A stretch of 10,747 bases of DNA from Leucogyrophana mollusca. Lineage: Eukaryota > Basidiomycota > Agaricomycetes > Boletales. The position numbers were made by a program, and so were the translations under genes. This document shows positions 7,528 to 10,747 of the stretch, piece after piece. A model generated the notes under the pieces. That model saw only the letters and a program-made list of their open reading frames with translations. It made no database searches and had not been told where the DNA came from. Location of the stretch: assembly GCA_021014945.1 (NCBI GenBank), contig MU266867.1, positions 1 to 10,747 of the forward strand, given 5' to 3'. How positions within the stretch are numbered: position 1 is the stretch's first letter; every line of letters begins with the position of its first letter.

Positions 7528-9837
7528 ATGACTTCAGTGGATGACCCGTTTCTCTCATCTCCGACATCTGATCATGCTGGATTACCTGGTAGAACATCTG
7601 TTCGCTTTGCGAGCGTCGATATTCGGGAGCAGATGGGAGGAGGGCGTTGTTCCCATTCCCCACCTCCTATGCAGACACCTACACGCCTCCGCACTACGCT
7701 CAGAGCTACCAGCCGAGATGGGGGTCTAGTTCAATCTGCACAGGAGCGCCGTGCTAAGCTAAGCACTCAGACTCCCGAGCAGAGCACAGGAGCTGAATAC
7801 AATGTGTTCAAGCATATGGGAACCGGGTCCTCACAAGCGAAATCTAGGCCGCATCTACCTGAGTCACCCCGACAACTTCCAGCTTGATCCAGCCAGCCAC
7901 CTGAACTCCTAACTCGTGTCTCGCCTCTTCCCAATTATCCACACGAGAGCGTACAGCTGGGTGGTGAGAAACCCCAGCCGGTTCACCATACAGCATCACT
8001 TCTTCACTCTAAAAGCCAGCGCTCCCTTTCACGTTCGCGTTTGCACTCACCTTCGCCATTTCTTGTTGACTCTTCATCTGATCGCAAACCGCTCCACGGG
8101 AATTCGACTCAATCTGCCCCTTCGCCCTTGCAGAACGCAGCTAGCGCACATCGTCAATCTCCAAACCCTATGTCGCCTGGACATAGTCGTCATCCATCAC
8201 CTCTTTTATCTCCACCACGGCCCCAAGATACCCGCGCGTCTACTCAAGAGGTCCCACGGAGGTCTGGACTAGCACCTCAGCACATGCTGGACCGTCTGGG
8301 ATTTGAGCCACCCATGGACCTCCCGCACTCGAGACCACCATCTGAAAACGCTCCAAGCTCCACACAACAAGTGCGTGGAGCATCCAGAGAGCCTTTCCAG
8401 GCCATCTGGGATCGCCCAGGCTACATCTCACCCATCAATTTCGGTAGATCACCATCTCTAGAGCCTCCGATTCGTGCACACGGAGGGCATGGAAGCATGG
8501 GGTCAGGCAGCGGCCCTGTACCAAGTCTAGCGGATATCCCACCACCAGCAACGCGTGTCATTCCGCCAACGCCTGGACAGAACGATGCACCCACCACGTC
8601 CATCGAGGTCGCCCGTGAGCTCTTCCCAGAGATCGACGATAGGCCCCACTCGAATAGCCCTTCACCAACGTCATCGGAGAAGACCTTCGGAAGAATTCCT
8701 CTGGAGGTCAAGACAGTCCTTCGTGACGGGTTCTTAAAGCTCGACGACGACGTCAAAAAGCTCGCCGAACGCACTTTTATCCCTGTTGAGCAGGTTATCT
8801 CCCTTTGGCACAAACACCGGACGCATTCGGTGTATGCACCCAACCGATGGAACATATATCAGCGTTATTTCGTCTCTGACCAGATCACAGAGCTTGCGAG
8901 ACTCGGGAAAGACGCCCCACCACTGGGCGGCACAGTTACCTCAGCTATGCGCACGAAGTGCTATGAACTATTCCAGCGTCAAAATAAGGAGAGTTGGACC
9001 GAGATCTTGGACACGTATGAGGATCTGTGAATTGTCCTGAGGGTCCGCAGACGCTCTCGAAGAGGCAGCGTGCGTTCAAAAAACATACAGAGAGAATGAC
9101 TTCCCTTGTAAGTTATTCCTATGTCAATATAAATCCGCTTGCTGAGCACGGTCCAACAGATGGACTTTGGAGCTGCAAGACACGGCTTCGAGAGCGCTTT
9201 AGTCGTCACCAGTAGTGTGGTCAATGAGGACGGTGGCCTTGGGGCAGTACACGCTACCCCGCGAGCGAAACTGGTACGTTTCTGTATTCTTACCCATGTG
9301 CGAGGTGCTCACCGACCATAAGTTTCATAAAAAGCGATGCCGAGCAACCGATGACGCCATGATCGGAAACATGAAGGCGCATATCTAGTAAGTCACCCTT
9401 CACTCACTCCATAACGTATACTCACCGATCTCCAGCAATCATGCCTCTCTGGAGTCCATCAAGGATGAATTCAGGGAAGAAGACCGCGGAGACTCGGACG
9501 ATGACACCCCGAGCAAGACGGAGAACCTCTCCACTATTTCGAGGCCCTTCGCTGCAGCGTCCCGAGCTGTCACTCCTACAGGAAGCGTATCAGATTCCTC
9601 ATACTCCTCGACTATTTCAGCGATCAAACGGGAGATGGACACTAAGATCAAGCTCATTGGCGGGTTCCTATCCACGGGGAAGAACTTCCCATGGAAGACG
9701 TTCCTTAAAACCATTGCCAAGCAGGGCTTCATCATCCGCAATTGGCCCCATTTGGTTGCATTTCCGGGAGACGAGCCTCGAGCAGCTGCCAAAAGCAAAG
9801 GGATCAATGACCTCCACCAGGACGAGCAGGTAGCTCT
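7528..9837 (+). pseudogene. Long multi-exon gene of an unnamed fungal family, disrupted and truncated
   Basis: The frame from ATG 7528 runs 500 codons to a TGA at 9028-9030, broken only by one TGA at 7885-7887 (codon 120). Residues 1-385 are Pro/Ser-rich and disordered. Residues about 389-430 (IPLEVKTVLRDGF, IPVEQVISLWHKH) suggest a helix-turn-helix. Residues 439-500 (NRWNIYQRYF ... SWTEILDTYEDL) vaguely resemble an HMG-type fold. Coding continues one frame over at 9027-9107 (QTLSKRQRAFKKHTERM), so a one-base deletion is likely near 9028; a 50-nt intron 9015-9064 (GTATGA...GAG) is the alternative. Clear introns follow: 9108-9159, 9274-9322 and 9388-9435. The last exon (9436 on) is acidic and serine-rich, then has a conserved-looking block with NFPWKTFLKTIAKQGF, IIRNWPHLVAFPGDE and KSKGINDL. 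Reading reaches the LTR border at 9837. From memory, similar unnamed proteins occur in Agaricomycetes; no function is known to me. One nonsense codon, one shift and a cut 3' end make it probably dead. Confidence 0.65.
8239..8478 (+). repeat. Two 40-codon repeats inside the unknown gene
   Basis: Units at 8239-8358 and 8359-8478 align without gaps at the protein level. Both open STQ-x-V, share a D-R-x-G core (MLDRLGF and IWDRPGY) and end in a Pro/Ser run. About 11 of the first 37 positions are identical and several others conservative, so this is an old tandem duplication in a disordered region. Confidence 0.55.
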
Positions 9838-10012
9838 TGTAACGTTTTCGTTATACTTGTTCACTCGATCCACTAACACGACCTCTTGGTAGTATTGATG
9901 GTAAGTAAGTGAGTAGGTACAAAGATGTTGTAAATAAGGTTTTAGTAGCTATTTATAGTAGATAGGAATGAATATATGAGCTGTCACCCTAAAAGGGTAA
10001 CAGCCCCTTACA
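9838..10012 (-). repeat. 3' LTR of element A (175 bp)
   Basis: On the minus strand it begins TGTAAGGGG right after a polypurine tract and ends in CGTTACA, so it has TG...CA ends with a 5-bp terminal inverted repeat. It matches the element B LTR at both ends (plus-strand start TGTAACGTT against TGTAAGGTT) and around AAGATGTTGTA. A TATAAATA box (complement of 9950-9957) lies about 55 bp inside. The left border could be off by a few bases, since no second copy of A is visible. Confidence 0.65.
9950..9957 (-). promoter_or_regulatory. TATA box in LTR A
   Basis: TATAAATA on the minus strand. The equivalent box is at the same place in LTR B, and the conserved ACAACATCTTT lies about 20-30 bp downstream, where a transcript start is expected. 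Confidence 0.55.
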
Positions 10013-10020
10013 CTCCCCCC
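10013..10020 (-). other. Polypurine tract of element A
   Basis: GGGGGGAG on the minus strand directly before the LTR start TGTAAGG, as required for plus-strand priming. Confidence 0.65.
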
Positions 10021-10229
10021 ACTAGAGTCCCTTGGGACTCTGATAATTTTAACGGCGCGCGTCGAGACGCGCGGGTGGTGGTACAGTAATGTACTAAGCA
10101 GAAGTAGTACATGGGGCAAGTACCGCTGAGGTACTTGCATAATTTAAGGTAAGGGGAACTGAAGTGATGAGGGAAAGGAAAAGAAAATGAAACAGATGCT
10201 ACCCTGGGGTAGCGTGAGTGATGGAACGC
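10021..10229 (-). other. Hairpin-rich 3' untranslated region of element A
   Basis: No coding signal between the protein stop (10230-10232) and the polypurine tract. It holds perfect inverted repeats at 10024-10041, 10056-10073, 10089-10112, 10116-10138 and 10198-10213, plus a partner of the last at 10211-10230. Between them lies a purine-rich stretch (10152-10190). Confidence 0.7.
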
Positions 10230-10426
10230 TCATGAGGACGGGGCCTCGTTAGCGGGGATGTTGGGATGACCGGTTGGGTCATCGGGGACATGGGCGGCGT
10301 CAACACTCATGTTGACGGGTACGTCTCCCCCTCCGTAGTCGAGAGAGACCGCCCCCTTGCCAGGAGGGGGGGAGTCGCGGGGACGGCCGATGATGAGCTG
10401 CCGCTCGTTGTTGGGGACGACTGTGG
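10230..10426 (-). pseudogene. C-terminal tail of the element A protein, truncated by element B
   Basis: 64 codons open from the LTR B border (first full codon at 10424) to TGA at 10232-10230. The tail is Pro/Gly/Asp-rich, with RQLIIGRPRDSPPPGKG, VSLDYGGGDVP and DDPTGHPNIPANEAPSS. It looks like a real disordered C-terminus of a polyprotein, but no domain is recognised. Perfect hairpins (10265-10283, 10298-10317) fall inside the coding sequence. Confidence 0.55.
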
Positions 10427-10588
10427 TGTAAGGTTCTCTTACTGTAGAGTCAATTGACTCTCTACTTACTTCACACCGAGGAACGTGACCAAGTGTCTAT
10501 TCCAATGGTGTATGTAGGTAGTGTAAAAGATGTTGTATATAATTACTTAATCACTATTTATATGCCACTGATGTGGCTGCACCTTACA
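10427..10588 (-). repeat. 3' LTR of element B (162 bp)
   Basis: Plus-strand ends are TGTAAGGT and ACCTTACA, a perfect 8-bp terminal inverted repeat containing TG...CA. It holds a 16-bp perfect palindrome (AGAGTCAATTGACTCT, 10446-10461), a TATA box and a hairpin (GCCAC / GTGGC, 10564-10568 and 10573-10577) close to its 5' end. It is a diverged relative of LTR A. Confidence 0.75.
10555..10562 (-). promoter_or_regulatory. TATA box in LTR B
   Basis: TATAAATA on the minus strand, in the same relative position as the box in LTR A, about 26 bp from the LTR start. Confidence 0.55.
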
Positions 10589-10595
10589 CCCCCCC
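10589..10595 (-). other. Polypurine tract of element B
   Basis: Seven G residues on the minus strand directly before the LTR start TGTAAGG. Confidence 0.65.
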
Positions 10596-10747
10596 GCACA
10601 TGAGCAACCAACGGCTCATTAATAGGTACAGTAAGTATCAATGTAAATGACAAACAGAAATGTTTGAATGAACGTGAATAGGCGATTGCCTATTAAAAGG
10701 AATGTAAGCCGTTGACGTAGTGTCGACGGTAGGGTATAATCGACTAG
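10596..10747 (-). other. 3' untranslated region of element B
   Basis: No open frame is seen. Hairpins lie at 10600-10619, 10651-10666, 10677-10694 and 10709-10729. GGTACAGTAA (10625-10634) also occurs in element A (10079-10088), showing the two regions are homologous although their hairpins differ. Confidence 0.6.

Larger units (their letters stand above)
9838..10426 (-). mobile_element. LTR retrotransposon A (minus strand), 3' end only
   Basis: Reading on the minus strand there is a protein tail (10426-10230), a hairpin-rich 3' untranslated region, a polypurine tract (10020-10013) and an LTR (10012-9838). The left border breaks the plus-strand host gene. The right side is cut by the LTR of element B at 10427. 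Superfamily cannot be told because no catalytic domain is in view. Confidence 0.7.
9980..10729. repeat. Array of short perfect hairpins across nested elements A and B
   Basis: At least nine inverted repeats with perfect arms of 7-9 bp and loops of 0-8 nt occur in 750 bp, along with several weaker ones. The strongest are GCAAGTACC/GGTACTTGC (10116-10138), CGTCAACA/TGTTGACG (10298-10317), ATGTACTA/TAGTACAT (10089-10112), AGAGTCCC/GGGACTCT (10024-10041), CGCGCGTC/GACGCGCG (10056-10073) and AATAGGC/GCCTATT (10677-10694). Arms share no common sequence. Confidence 0.85.
10427..10747 (-). mobile_element. LTR retrotransposon B (minus strand), nested in A, runs off window
   Basis: Its 3' LTR (10427-10588) is followed, at higher coordinates, by a polypurine tract and 3' untranslated sequence. 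The 5 bp beside the LTR (TGTGG, 10422-10426) do not recur after 10588, so this is not a solo LTR; the rest of the element should lie to the right. Confidence 0.7.

Noticed and set aside
7885..7887. TGA as a selenocysteine codon
   Set aside because: Filamentous fungi of this kind are not known to use selenocysteine, and no selenoprotein context is seen; a nonsense mutation is simpler.
7916..8272. Plus-strand 118-residue frame overlapping the long unknown gene
   Set aside because: It runs in another frame through sequence that is continuous with the Pro/Ser-rich frame on both sides of the TGA.
9441..9833. Plus-strand 130-residue frame
   Set aside because: The overlapping frame joined by the 9388-9435 intron gives the block with NFPWKTF and IIRNWPHLVAFPGDE and is the better coding candidate; this one is Arg/Ser-rich shadow sequence.
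9830..9892. A last intron of the plus-strand unknown gene, ending in a Tyr-stop exon
   Set aside because: Splice signals look fair, but most of it falls inside LTR A, which begins at 9838, so truncation by insertion is the simpler reading.
10266..10457. Plus-strand 63-residue frame
   Set aside because: It crosses the element A/B junction and opposes the minus-strand protein tail; it is best explained as shadow.
10427..10588. Solo LTR or MITE with terminal inverted repeats
   Set aside because: Flanking bases do not form a direct duplication, and a polypurine tract abuts one side only, as expected for the 3' LTR of a longer element.
9980..10729. CRISPR array or bacterial terminators
   Set aside because: The repeats are inverted, unrelated in sequence and unevenly spaced, and the setting is eukaryotic with spliced genes and LTR elements.

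Overview
The window looks like nuclear DNA of a filamentous basidiomycete, probably an agaricomycete. It has short introns of 45-55 nt with GTNNGT-type donors, a fungal Ty1/copia element, a fungal-style Ulp1 (C48) protease and fast-evolving proline/serine-rich orphan genes. No rRNA, tRNA or CRISPR was seen. It reads as an accessory, transposon-dense region: a small island of lineage-specific host genes hit from both sides by LTR retrotransposons.

Layout. (1) 1-5289, plus strand: an almost complete, recent Ty1/copia element. The window opens inside its 5' LTR. A 1529-codon Gag-Pol frame is uninterrupted, with protease, integrase, reverse transcriptase and RNase H motifs present. The visible LTR parts differ at 1 of 131 positions. 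The primer site matches the anticodon arm of initiator tRNA-Met, so half-tRNA priming is likely. (2) 5290-6138, plus: three exons of a Ulp1-like cysteine protease domain with all four catalytic residues. Its upstream part appears to be cut off by the copia insertion. (3) 6173-6904, minus: a two-exon gene for a 228-residue basic, proline-rich protein of unknown function. (4) 6981-7244, minus: a short unknown frame. (5) 7245-7527: a divergent intergenic region with a 5'-UTR intron. (6) 7528-9837, plus: a long multi-exon unknown gene with a disordered N-terminus and conserved-looking C-terminal blocks. It carries one in-frame TGA, one probable frameshift, and ends abruptly at a retrotransposon LTR.

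(7) 9838-10747, minus: two nested LTR elements of one family. Element A has a 175-bp 3' LTR (9838-10012), a polypurine tract and a 64-codon tail of its protein. Element B (LTR 10427-10588) is inserted into that coding tail and runs off the right edge. This 750-bp stretch is packed with more than a dozen short, mostly perfect hairpins. Several occupy matching positions in A and B but have different stem sequences. This is the most unusual signal in the window.

Interplay: the host genes (Ulp1 protease, two unknown minus-strand proteins, divergent long gene) may form one lineage-specific block, perhaps an old mobile unit, but that is inference. The retroelements have truncated it at both ends. 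All exon models come from reading splice signals and frames by eye.
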